Below are positions 15,815 through 22,268 of a stretch of DNA of 47,807 nt, piece by piece. Both the position numbers and the translations under genes were made by a program. The notes below the pieces were generated by a model that saw only the letters and a list, made by a program, of their open reading frames with translations, searched no databases and was not told the DNA's origin. The first letter of the stretch is position 1. Each line of letters starts with the position of its first letter. The DNA comes from VRUE01 sp036376775 (lineage in GTDB: Bacteria; Actinomycetota; Thermoleophilia; Solirubrobacterales; 70-9). The DNA lies in contig DASUZP010000053.1 in assembly GCA_036376775.1 (NCBI GenBank), forward strand, positions 1-47,807, given 5' to 3'.

Positions 15815-16995
15815 GCCGCGGAACCCACGGGCCCGCCGGCGGCAGAGCGCTCGCGCAGGAAGTCGGCGAGGCCGGCTGCGTTCGCCTGCCAGCTCAGGCG
15901 CTCGGCGGCGAAGCGGCGGGCGCCGGCGCCGAGGCGGGCGGCGAACTCGCGATCGGCGAGCAGCTCTTCGATCCGTACGACGATCTCCATTGCGTTGCCC
16001 TGCTCCAGCAAAAGCGCGTCCTCTCCAGGTCTGAGGTCGTTGCCGATGTTGCAGTGCGGCAAGATAACCGGCCGTCCCATCGCCAGGAACTCCGGCAGCT
16101 TGGAGGGGAGCCGGTAGCGGTTGAAGTCATCCGGCGGCCCGGGCTGCACGTAGGCGTCGGCGAGCGCCAGGTAGGCGGGGATCTCGCGCCAGGCGATCGG
16201 GCCGAGCTCGATCACGCCGTCGCCGAGGGCGCGGAAGGCGCGCGGGTCGGGGCCGCCGAATTCGCTGTGGCCGAGCCGGACCAGGCGCACGCGATGTCCG
16301 CGCCGTTGCAGCAGCTTGACCGCGAGGTAGAGGCTCAGCATCTCGTGCTGGTTGGCGTAGTGGATCGTGCCGTGGTAGACGAGGACGAAGTCATCGGCGG
16401 CGAGGCCGAAGTCCTCCCTGGGCGGCGGTTCGAGGTCCGGCCGGAAGCGCTCGAGGTCGATCCCCGGGCGGGCCAGCGCGTGTGGCCGCCCGGCCAGGTT
16501 GAACTCGTTCAGCGCCTCGGTGATCACCGTGATGCCCGCAGCGCCGTCGAGGAACTCGCGGTGGTGGGTGGGGTGGATCAGGTCGGGGGGCGCGAGGCTG
16601 TCCTGCTGGCCCAGGGGGAGCCGCTGCAGTTCGGTCAGCGAGCGGCCGGTCGCCGATTCGATCAGCAGCTCCTCGTTGTCCTCGAGGTGGATGACGTAGG
16701 GGACACCGAGTTGGCGCACCGCCTCCATCGTCATCCGGCGCACCGGCTCGCGTGGGGTCCAGCCGACGACGATCGTCTCCTGCGGATCGCGGCGCATCTC
16801 GCCAAGCTTGCGCTCGAGGTCGTCGTGGGAGATGCACTCGAAGCGCGGCTCGCCGACCGCTTTGGCGCGAGCGGGGTCGCCGCGCCCGGCGACGGTCACC
16901 TCCCAGCCGAGCTCAGTCAGCTCGTTGCCGAAGTGGTAGGCCTGGATCCCGCTGTTGACGTCGAACGGGCCGAAGTAGACGAAGAGGACTCTCAT
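15811..16995 (-). CDS. GT4-type (GT-B fold) glycosyltransferase
   Basis: The 394-residue protein begins MRVLFVYFGPFDVNSGIQAY, the N-terminal Rossmann strand and glycine-containing loop of GT-B enzymes. The C-terminal donor domain starts near FVLVYHGTIHYANQHEMLSLY. YRLPSKLPEFLAMGRPVILP, followed by an acidic GEDALLLE, is the usual E-x7-E-like sugar-nucleotide binding region. The ATG overlaps the stop of the double-GT2 gene and its own stop overlaps the methyltransferase start, both by 4 bp. It is thus translated as part of a tight operon. It is a cytoplasmic or membrane-peripheral enzyme adding one sugar to the growing lipid-linked chain. The GHSEFGGPDPRAF segment is unusual but not diagnostic. 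Confidence 0.85.
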   Translation of the reverse strand: MRVLFVYFGPFDVNSGIQAYHFGNELTELGWEVTVAGRGDPARAKAVGEPRFECISHDDLERKLGEMRRDPQETIVVGWTPREPVRRMTMEAVRQLGVPYVIHLEDNEELLIESATGRSLTELQRLPLGQQDSLAPPDLIHPTHHREFLDGAAGITVITEALNEFNLAGRPHALARPGIDLERFRPDLEPPPREDFGLAADDFVLVYHGTIHYANQHEMLSLYLAVKLLQRRGHRVRLVRLGHSEFGGPDPRAFRALGDGVIELGPIAWREIPAYLALADAYVQPGPPDDFNRYRLPSKLPEFLAMGRPVILPHCNIGNDLRPGEDALLLEQGNAMEIVVRIEELLADREFAARLGAGARRFAAERLSWQANAAGLADFLRERSAAGGPVGSAA

Positions 16996-18764
16996 CGCTT
17001 GCCCAGGGGTGCGGTCGCCCGGTAGACGCGTTCGCGCCAGCCGGAGGGCACGTAGTCGGCGAGCTGCTGGGCGAAGCCGGGGTTGAAGTAGGGGTCGCCG
17101 CGCATCAGCTCGTCATACCAGCAGTCGACGAAGAGAGCGCGGTCGACGGCGTCGGTGGCGGCGCGGCGGCTGGCCGGCGTGCGGTGGTTGACGATGCGCG
17201 GGCGCGGCGCATAGACGGATTTGAGGCCTCGCTGCGCCAGGCGCCGGCAGAGGTCGAAGTCCTCGTACTGGGAGCTGTAGAACTCGTTGAAGCCGCCCTC
17301 GGCGTCGAAATCCGCCTTGCGCACGAGCAGGCACTCGGAACCCAGGGCCGAGACCTCGCGAGCGCAGGGCAGGGCGCCGTAGTAGCCGTCGCCGTCAGCC
17401 GGGAAGCCGCTCAGCATCGGGCTGGCGGGATCCCGCAGCCCGATCGCCACGCCCGCCTGGTCGACAAGTCCGTCGGGGCGGGCCAGCAGGGGCCCGACCG
17501 CGCCCACCGCCGGCAGCGCCGCGTGCAGAAGCAGCTGCTCGATCCAGTCCGGTTCGACGATCTCGACGTCTTCGTCGAGGAAGAGCAGGTACTCGCCGCC
17601 GGCCACCGCGGCTCCGAGGTTGTTGGCGTGCCCGCGCCGGAACGGGCCGCGCTTGCCGGCTACCCAGACGATTCCGTCGGGAGTGTCGGCGGGAGCCTCT
17701 TCGCCGCGCCCGATGACGATCGTCTCGAAGTCGGAATAGGCGGTCAGCTCGGCGAGCGAGCTCAACAGTCCCCGCAGGCCGCCGTCACCACCCCCGGTGG
17801 CGATGACGATGCTGACCTTGGCCGGCGGGGCCGAGCCGTTGCGCCGCGCGAGCACGGCGCGGTGCGGGATCGTCGGATGCGGGACCGCCTTGACGTCGAT
17901 GCCGCGCCGCTCGAGGTGGTCGCTGACCGCCTTTGCCTGGAGCTCCTCTACGCCGGCCTTCTGATCGGTCCCCGCCGCGATGCTGCCCGGGATTGCCCGC
18001 CAGTGGTAGAGCGTCTGCGGGATGTGGTGGATCTTGTCGGTGCGCTCGGAGACCCGCAGGAAGAACTCGAAATCCTGGATCGTGTCGAAGGCCGGGTCGA
18101 ATCCCCCCGCCGCCTCGGCGAGCGAGCGGCGCACGACCAGGAGGTGGCCGATGTACATCGCTCCCAGGGCGTAGACGGGGGACCAGTCAGGCTTGAGAAA
18201 GGGGTCGGCCCTGACGCCGTGCAGGGTCAGCTTGTCGGAGTCGGAGTAGACGGCATCGAGCTCGGGGTCGGCGGCGAGCGCCTGCACGACGCGCAGCAGA
18301 GCATCCGCGGTGAGGGTGTCGTCGTGGTCGAGGAAGCCGACGTACTCGCCGCCGCACATCGCCAGGGCCGTGTTCGTGGCCGCCGAGATGCCGCGGTTTT
18401 CCGCCACCGGCTCGAATTTGATCCGCGGGTCGGCGCCGGCGTAGCGCCGGATCGCCGCGACGAGCTCCGGTTGCCCTGATCCGTCGTCGACGATGCACAG
18501 CTCCCACTCGGGGTAGTGCTGGGCGCGCACCGAGTCGATCGCCTGGCGCAGGTAGCGCAGGTCGGACCTGTAGGTCGGCATCGCCAGCGAGATCAGCGGC
18601 CGCGACTCGAGCGCCTCGACTTCCTGCAGGGCGGCTTCGCGCCGCGCCCGCGGTCGGTTGAGGTGGGCCCGCCGCAGGCGGCGGCTCAGGTCCCTGAGCC
18701 GCCGCAGCAGGGCGAACAGGCGCGGCGGAAGGAGCGATTTGAGCGTCCTGGCGTCTCTGGGCAC
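16992..18764 (-). CDS. Double-domain GT2 glycosyltransferase
   Basis: This 590-residue protein starts at GTG 18764. After a basic N-terminal region (LLRRLRDLSRRLRRAHLNRPRARRE in part) comes GT2 domain one, about residues 55-290, with SLAMPTYRSDLRYLRQAID, CIVDDGSG and the DXD-like FLDHDD. QDFEFFLR acts as the ED-like catalytic region. Domain two, about 318-560, has KVSIVIATGGGDGG, LLFLDEDVEIVEPDW and YEDFDLCRRLAQRG. Both domains keep their acidic motifs, so two transfer activities or alternating linkages are possible. Such twin GT2 proteins are usual in actinobacterial and rhamnan-type polysaccharide loci. It lies 2 bp after the coiled-coil gene and overlaps the GT4 gene by 4 bp. Confidence 0.88.
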   Translation of the reverse strand: MPRDARTLKSLLPPRLFALLRRLRDLSRRLRRAHLNRPRARREAALQEVEALESRPLISLAMPTYRSDLRYLRQAIDSVRAQHYPEWELCIVDDGSGQPELVAAIRRYAGADPRIKFEPVAENRGISAATNTALAMCGGEYVGFLDHDDTLTADALLRVVQALAADPELDAVYSDSDKLTLHGVRADPFLKPDWSPVYALGAMYIGHLLVVRRSLAEAAGGFDPAFDTIQDFEFFLRVSERTDKIHHIPQTLYHWRAIPGSIAAGTDQKAGVEELQAKAVSDHLERRGIDVKAVPHPTIPHRAVLARRNGSAPPAKVSIVIATGGGDGGLRGLLSSLAELTAYSDFETIVIGRGEEAPADTPDGIVWVAGKRGPFRRGHANNLGAAVAGGEYLLFLDEDVEIVEPDWIEQLLLHAALPAVGAVGPLLARPDGLVDQAGVAIGLRDPASPMLSGFPADGDGYYGALPCAREVSALGSECLLVRKADFDAEGGFNEFYSSQYEDFDLCRRLAQRGLKSVYAPRPRIVNHRTPASRRAATDAVDRALFVDCWYDELMRGDPYFNPGFAQQLADYVPSGWRERVYRATAPLGKR

Positions 18765-18766
18765 GG

Positions 18767-19003
18767 TCAGCTCCGCAGTTTGGCCAGCAGGGTCCTGGCC
18801 GAGCGCACCGGCCTGGTGATGCGCCAGCTGAGCGAGGTCTCATACGTTTGGGCGACCTCGATCACTTTCTCTTCGAGTTCGCCGATGCGGAAAGCCCGGC
18901 GGCTGACCTCGCGGTGGAATTCCTCCCGCTGAGCATCGAGCTCGGCTTGGTGCCTGGCCTCGACCTCGTCTCGCTCGTCGCTCGTCTGCGCTCCGGCGCT
19001 CAT
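18767..19003 (-). CDS. Small coiled-coil protein with SLSWRIT tail
   Basis: This 78-residue product is charged and helical. Residues 7-50 (DERDEVEARHQAELDAQREE and onward) are predicted coiled coil, ending in TYETSLSWRITRPVRSARTL. The tail motif S-L-S-W-R-I-T-x-P-x-R recurs at the C-terminus of the methyltransferase at 31547-32410. I know similar tails from ends of polysaccharide glycosyltransferases and methyltransferases. The gene heads the operon with the double GT2 2 bp downstream. It may be a scaffold or a detached tail of a former larger enzyme. A minus-strand -10 box lies 8 nt before its ATG. No enzymatic function is suggested. Confidence 0.7.
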   Translation of the reverse strand: MSAGAQTSDERDEVEARHQAELDAQREEFHREVSRRAFRIGELEEKVIEVAQTYETSLSWRITRPVRSARTLLAKLRS

Positions 19004-19011
19004 CGCGGCCT

Positions 19012-19017
19012 ATCGTA
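19012..19017 (-). promoter_or_regulatory. -10 element TACGAT (minus strand) for operon starting at 19003
   Basis: Read on the minus strand, TACGAT is followed by 8 nt and ATG 19003, consistent with leaderless transcription of the four-gene operon. It lies in the 38-bp gap shared with divergent rmlA. Confidence 0.45.
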
Positions 19018-19041
19018 GCCACGGTAGGGTTGCAGCCTCGC

Positions 19042-20118
19042 ATGGAGCCCTTGAAGGGACTGATTCTCTCCGGTGGGGCGGGCACCCGCCTGCGTCCCAT
19101 CACGCACACCTCGGCGAAGCAACTCGTGCCCGTCGCCAATAAGCCCGTGCTCTTCTACGGGATCGAGGCCTTGGTCGAGGCGGGAGTGAAGGAGATCGGG
19201 ATCATCATCGCTCCCGAGACCGGCGACGAGATCCGCGCCGCCGCCGGCGACGGCTCGCAGTTCGGCGCCGAGATCACCTACATCGTCCAGGACAAGCCGG
19301 CCGGGCTCGCCCACGCCGTGCTCACCGCCGAGGAGTTCATCGGCTCCTCGCCCTTCGTCATGTATCTCGGTGACAACCTGCTTGCCGACGGCCTGCGCGG
19401 TCTCGTCACCAGCTTCCGCGAGAACGAACCCGACGCGCTGATCCTGCTCACCCCGGTCTCCGATCCCAGCTCCTACGGCGTCGCCGAGCTCGACGGCGAC
19501 CACGTCGTCCGCCTGGTGGAGAAGCCGAAAGACCCACCGTCCAACCTGGCGCTGGTCGGCGTCTACCTCTTCAGCTCCTCGATCTTCGACGCGTCGCGCG
19601 CGCTCGAGCCCTCCTGGCGCGGCGAGTTGGAGATCACCGAGGCGATCCAGAGCCTGATCGAGGATGGCCACAAGGTGCAGTCCGAGGTGGTCGGCGGCTG
19701 GTGGAAGGACACCGGGCAGCTCGCCGACATGCTCGAGGCCAACCGCCTCGTCCTCGAGGAGATCGAGCCCCGCATCGACGGCGAGGTCAGCGAGGATTCG
19801 AAGGTGGAGGGCCGAGTCGTCGTCGAGGCGGGCGCGAAGCTGAGCGGCTCGGTCGTGCGCGGCCCGGCCGTGATCGGCGCCGGCGCCCTGATCGAGGGCG
19901 CCTATGTCGGCCCCTACACCTCGATCGGCGAGGACGTGCGCATCTGCCGCTCCGAAATCGAGCACTCGATCGTGCTCGCCGGCTCGGTGGTCGAAGACCT
20001 CGGCACCCGCATGGAGGCCAGCCTGCTCGGCCGCGAAGTGAAGCTGACCCGAAGCAACGGGATGCCGAAGACGCTGCGCATGCTGGTCGGCGACAAATCC
20101 GAGATCAAGATCATCTGA
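19042..20118 (+). CDS. rmlA: Glucose-1-phosphate thymidylyltransferase, long form with left-handed beta-helix
   Basis: RmlA joins dTTP and glucose-1-phosphate to give dTDP-glucose, the first step toward dTDP-rhamnose and other dTDP-deoxysugars. The 358-residue protein begins MEPLKGLILSGGAGTRLRPI, the nucleotidyltransferase signature. KQLVPVANKPVLFYGIE and VMYLGDNLL follow, with WWKDTGQLADMLEANRLVL closing the catalytic domain near residue 235. The C-terminal 115 residues are hexapeptide-like repeats (VEGRVVVEAGAKLSGSVVRG) forming a beta-helix. That is the long-form architecture and not the roughly 290-residue enterobacterial RmlA. ATG 19042 was chosen over an in-frame TTG at 19030. The other rml genes lie 2.1 kb downstream, separated by an accessory island. 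Confidence 0.92.
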   Translation: MEPLKGLILSGGAGTRLRPITHTSAKQLVPVANKPVLFYGIEALVEAGVKEIGIIIAPETGDEIRAAAGDGSQFGAEITYIVQDKPAGLAHAVLTAEEFIGSSPFVMYLGDNLLADGLRGLVTSFRENEPDALILLTPVSDPSSYGVAELDGDHVVRLVEKPKDPPSNLALVGVYLFSSSIFDASRALEPSWRGELEITEAIQSLIEDGHKVQSEVVGGWWKDTGQLADMLEANRLVLEEIEPRIDGEVSEDSKVEGRVVVEAGAKLSGSVVRGPAVIGAGALIEGAYVGPYTSIGEDVRICRSEIEHSIVLAGSVVEDLGTRMEASLLGREVKLTRSNGMPKTLRMLVGDKSEIKII

Positions 20119-20126
20119 TTCTGATC

Positions 20127-20141
20127 GGCCCCGATTGGGCC
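20127..20141. terminator. Weak hairpin between convergent rmlA and Abi-like gene
   Basis: GGCCC (20127-20131) and GGGCC (20137-20141) form a 5-bp stem with loop CGATT. No T-run follows on either strand, so intrinsic termination is uncertain. It is the only structure I see in the 92-bp gap. Confidence 0.25.
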
Positions 20142-20210
20142 AGGGAGGCGCCGAGCCTCACCGTTTCTCCGACCTGCTGACACAGGCGCGCTAAATAACC
20201 AACCGACGAG

Positions 20211-20843
20211 TCAACTCGGGCGCGTGCGGAGAACCTCACTGACTTGGGATGTCTGCTCGATCCATGCTCTGGCGTCCGGGTCGATCAGGCCGGCCAGGGT
20301 GAGCATCTCCGCGTAGTGGCTGTCGATCGGACGGCCGATGATTGTCTCATGATGGGCGAGACGGTTCCGGAATGGGACGAGCTTCGACATCAACGCCGCG
20401 ACCTCGGCCCGATTTCCCGAGCCAGCAGGGAACGCTCGATGTAGGTGAGAGACCCAGAGCCCGTCGTACTTCTTGTCGAAGAGGGCGCGCCAGAACCCAA
20501 ACGAAAGACCTGCCACGACCCGTCCGCGAGTGGGCGCCTTACCTTCGCGGGAAATCCTCGCGATGGTGTTATGAATTCGCTGCCGGGAGGCATCGTTCAG
20601 GAACACTGGGTCCTCGAGCCAGGTCTCTCGCGGCGCCGCGCTGGCATCAACCGGAGCGAACTGGGAGTCAACGGCATTGCGCAGGATCACCTCGACGTGA
20701 TGCAGCGTTTCGAACATCGCGGCGGAGATGCGGGCGTTCCAGATGTAGAGCGCAGTGGCCTTACCGTGATCGCCGTCGGCCTCAGCGATGTACGAAGCGA
20801 ACCGGGCGGCGGTAATCCATTTGCTGGCTTGAGATGGCTGCAC
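20211..20843 (-). CDS. Abi-family protein with HEPN-type RNase motif
   Basis: The 210-residue product starts at GTG 20843 behind AGGAAAC. It has the layout of actinobacterial Abi-like proteins: ALYIWNARISAAMFETLHHVEVILRNAVD in the N-terminal helices, a middle FGFWRALFDKKYDGLWVSHL, and RNRLAHHE near residue 160. The last fits the R-x4-6-H active-site motif of HEPN ribonucleases. Such proteins abort phage growth or act as toxins by cleaving RNA. The gene follows, on the same strand and 140 bp downstream, a nucleotidyltransferase/XRE pair. HEPN and MNT-type proteins often form toxin-antitoxin modules, so the three may be a unit. Function in this organism is inference. Confidence 0.75.
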   Translation of the reverse strand: MQPSQASKWITAARFASYIAEADGDHGKATALYIWNARISAAMFETLHHVEVILRNAVDSQFAPVDASAAPRETWLEDPVFLNDASRQRIHNTIARISREGKAPTRGRVVAGLSFGFWRALFDKKYDGLWVSHLHRAFPAGSGNRAEVAALMSKLVPFRNRLAHHETIIGRPIDSHYAEMLTLAGLIDPDARAWIEQTSQVSEVLRTRPS

Positions 20844-20891
20844 GGGGTGTTTCCTGGGCTGGATGAAGTCGCGCTAGACTAATGAGCGTAT

Positions 20892-20954
20892 GCCCCAGGT
20901 AAGGCTCTCCCGCTTCGGCGGTGATCCCCCTGGGGCTCCGCCATTTCTGGGCGG
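20892..20954. repeat. Nested GC-rich inverted repeats between nucleotidyltransferase and Abi genes
   Basis: GCCCCAGG (20892-20899) pairs with CCTGGGGC (20929-20936). Inside is CCGC-TTCG-GCGG (20910-20921), a UUCG-type tetraloop stem. Beside it CCGCC (20938-20942) pairs with GGCGG (20950-20954). On the minus strand this lies directly downstream of the nucleotidyltransferase gene and upstream of the Abi gene. It could be an attenuator, a terminator or a processed spacer. No T-run follows. I do not recognise a known RNA family. Confidence 0.45.
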
Positions 20955-20983
20955 GGAGGTCGATCCCGTTGATTGAGAACGAC

Positions 20984-21522
20984 TCAGTTGCTGTCTCGTC
21001 GCTGCTGCTCGACCTCGGTGAGAGTGGCTATGTCGTTCAGATCGGCCGGGCGCCCGGCCGCGCGCTTCATCCGGATCAAATCGTCCAGCGAGACGATGGC
21101 GACCTCGTGACCGTCCAGGTCGACAACCAGGGCTCCCTCGCGCATCTTGTCGAGCGTGCGGGCTCCCTTCGGTTCCTTGAGGATATGGATCTGGCCGTGC
21201 CGCGTCAGCAATGGCGGGACAATTGCGGCGATGGCAGGCCGCTGCGGATCGCCGGTCGAGATCTCGACTTCCACCGCTCTGCTGTCTCGTGGACGAGCTT
21301 CGAGCTCGGCGAGCGCCGCACCCAGTCGGCGTAGGTTCTCGGGATCGGGGTCGGGCGTCAGGTCGAGGTCCATCGTCGTGCGGCGGTGGTGCGGCGGTGG
21401 CCGTGGACCTGGGCGGCCACCCCACCGATCACGACGTAGTCGACGTTGTGGCGAGCAAGGACTGCGATCAGCTCGCCAATATCAAGTGGACTCCCCGTCC
21501 CCGCTTCGTCGTTTCGGCTCAT
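20984..21522 (-). pseudogene. MNT/AbiEii-like nucleotidyltransferase split by an 11-bp tandem duplication
   Basis: The first part starts at ATG 21522, overlapping the XRE stop by 4 bp, and reads to DYVVIGGVAAQVHGHRRTT before shifting into a TGA at 21358-21360. The rest continues in another frame as MDLDLTPDPDPENLRRL and onward to the stop at 20984. The break lies at an exact tandem duplication, GTGCGGCGGTG twice (21378-21388 and 21389-21399). Removing one unit restores a 175-residue protein. Its GG...HGHRRTTMDLDL is the G-G...D-x-D catalytic motif of MNT-type nucleotidyltransferases, and its C-terminus (VSLDDLIRMKRAAGRPADLNDI) is family-typical. The state could be recent inactivation, slippage-based switching or an assembly error. 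A GTG- or ATG-started C-terminal fragment (to 21373) would lack the G-G half. Confidence 0.82.
21378..21399. repeat. Exact 11-bp tandem duplication
   Basis: GTGCGGCGGTG occurs at 21378-21388 and again at 21389-21399 without spacer. Eleven is not a multiple of three, so the duplication shifts the frame of the nucleotidyltransferase gene exactly at its catalytic motif. Confidence 0.95.
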
Positions 21523-21896
21523 TGCTTGAGTCTGGCTGTGGCCGGGTGCTCTTCGTTCCGTGCCTGCTCACCGGCGATGGCAAGTCGAGATGCCACCCTG
21601 TTCCAGCTCGATGCCTCACGTAGTCGTTCGCTCGGAGACATCACGTCGGTAGCCGCAAGCTCCGATTGCGGCACCGAGCTGTCGAGTGGCTCGATGCTGA
21701 GGACCGGACGGAGCCCCATTACCAGTAGGAGCTGCGTAAGCCGCTCCAGCGTGGGCGTCTCGGCCCCGCGCTCGATCCGACTAATCGCGCTCTGACTGGT
21801 TCCCGCCCGCAACGCGAGGCGGCGCTGGCTCAGCCCCCGCTGCTCGCGTGCTTTACGGAGGACCCCACCGACCTTCAAGCTGGTTTGCCACCGCAT
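21519..21896 (-). CDS. XRE-family helix-turn-helix regulator
   Basis: The 125-residue protein starts at ATG 21896; an in-frame TTG at 21905 is less likely because a -10 box overlaps it. The helix-turn-helix spans about residues 12-62: GGVLRKAREQRGLSQRRLA, AGTSQSAISRIERGAETPTL and ERLTQLLLVMGL. This is a Cro/CI-like DNA-binding domain. The C-terminal 60 residues are not recognised. The stop overlaps the start of the nucleotidyltransferase by 4 bp, so both are made from one mRNA. XRE plus nucleotidyltransferase pairs are common accessory modules with toxin-antitoxin or defence-like behaviour. The protein most likely represses its own operon. Confidence 0.82.
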   Translation of the reverse strand: MRWQTSLKVGGVLRKAREQRGLSQRRLALRAGTSQSAISRIERGAETPTLERLTQLLLVMGLRPVLSIEPLDSSVPQSELAATDVMSPSERLREASSWNRVASRLAIAGEQARNEEHPATARLKQ

Positions 21897-21903
21897 AGGT
21901 GTC

Positions 21904-21909
21904 AATGTA
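21904..21909 (-). promoter_or_regulatory. -10 element TACATT (minus strand) for XRE gene
   Basis: On the minus strand TACATT is followed by 7 nt and ATG 21896. This decides the start over the upstream TTG at 21905, which lies inside the box. No Shine-Dalgarno sequence is visible. Confidence 0.5.
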
Positions 21910-21945
21910 GCTGCGTCACGTTTGAGCCAATTCCGGCCGGTTCCC

Positions 21946-21975
21946 TTGCGTGTACAGCAAAATCTCCTTTATAGT
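21946..21975 (+). promoter_or_regulatory. Promoter TTGCGT-N18-TATAGT ahead of micro-ORFs and rmlDBC
   Basis: TTGCGT (21946-21951) and TATAGT (21970-21975) are 18 bp apart. They lie in an AT-rich patch: 21951-22000 is 32 percent GC by count, against roughly 70 percent around it. Transcription would start near 21983 and read through two 19-codon ORFs into rmlD. The 363-bp gap between the XRE gene and rmlD holds this promoter, the two micro-ORFs and a possible 11-codon ORF (22237-22272) that overlaps the rmlD start. Confidence 0.55.
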
Positions 21976-22040
21976 GAAAATTTCTTATCTAAGTAAGGCG
22001 TCACTACGGCGCCATTCCGATCGGTTGGGAGGTGTTTCCC

Positions 22041-22100
22041 TTGAAGGTCAATCTTCATAGTCGCGTGTCTCCGGTTGCATCGGTCCACAAGAACGGCTGA
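22041..22100 (+). CDS. Micro-ORF 1, 19 codons, TTG start
   Basis: TTG 22041 to TGA 22100 would encode MKVNLHSRVSPVASVHKNG. A strong ribosome site GGGAGGTG lies at 22027-22034, 6 nt before the start. The ORF has the same length, the same first codons (TTG/ATG-AAG-GTC), the same ending pattern (AAG-xxC-GGC-TGA) and the same ribosome site as the ORF at 22138. No known peptide family is recognised. It may be a leader peptide controlling rmlDBC or a free-standing small-peptide gene. Confidence 0.45.
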   Translation: MKVNLHSRVSPVASVHKNG

Positions 22101-22137
22101 CGGGGCTGAGCATCAGAGGGGAATGGGAGGTGAGGAG

Positions 22138-22197
22138 ATGAAGGTCAGCAGCGTGGACTCTGTGTTTCGGCCTGAGCGCATCGTAAAGGTCGGCTGA
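22138..22197 (+). CDS. Micro-ORF 2, 19 codons, copy of micro-ORF 1
   Basis: ATG 22138 to TGA 22197 would encode MKVSSVDSVFRPERIVKVG. GGGAGGTG lies at 22125-22132 and GAGGAG reaches the start codon, so initiation signals are strong. Start codons of the two micro-ORFs are 97 bp apart. Shared features with the first are the ribosome site, MKV start, length and K-x-G end, while the middle differs. That is how selection on a small peptide, or an old duplication, would look. rmlD begins 71 bp downstream. Confidence 0.5.
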   Translation: MKVSSVDSVFRPERIVKVG

Positions 22198-22268
22198 GGT
22201 CTCCGATCCCTATGAGCGACTAGCCTGTTCGGCCCTATGCAAGGTCCGGACGTAGAGATCGGGGCGCG

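Noticed and set aside
20892..20943. tRNA- or tmRNA-like 3' end (CTCCGCCA) as a possible attachment site
   Set aside because: No T-loop GTTCGA-type sequence and no matching acceptor strand; the stems present do not form a cloverleaf. No flanking direct repeat was found by eye.
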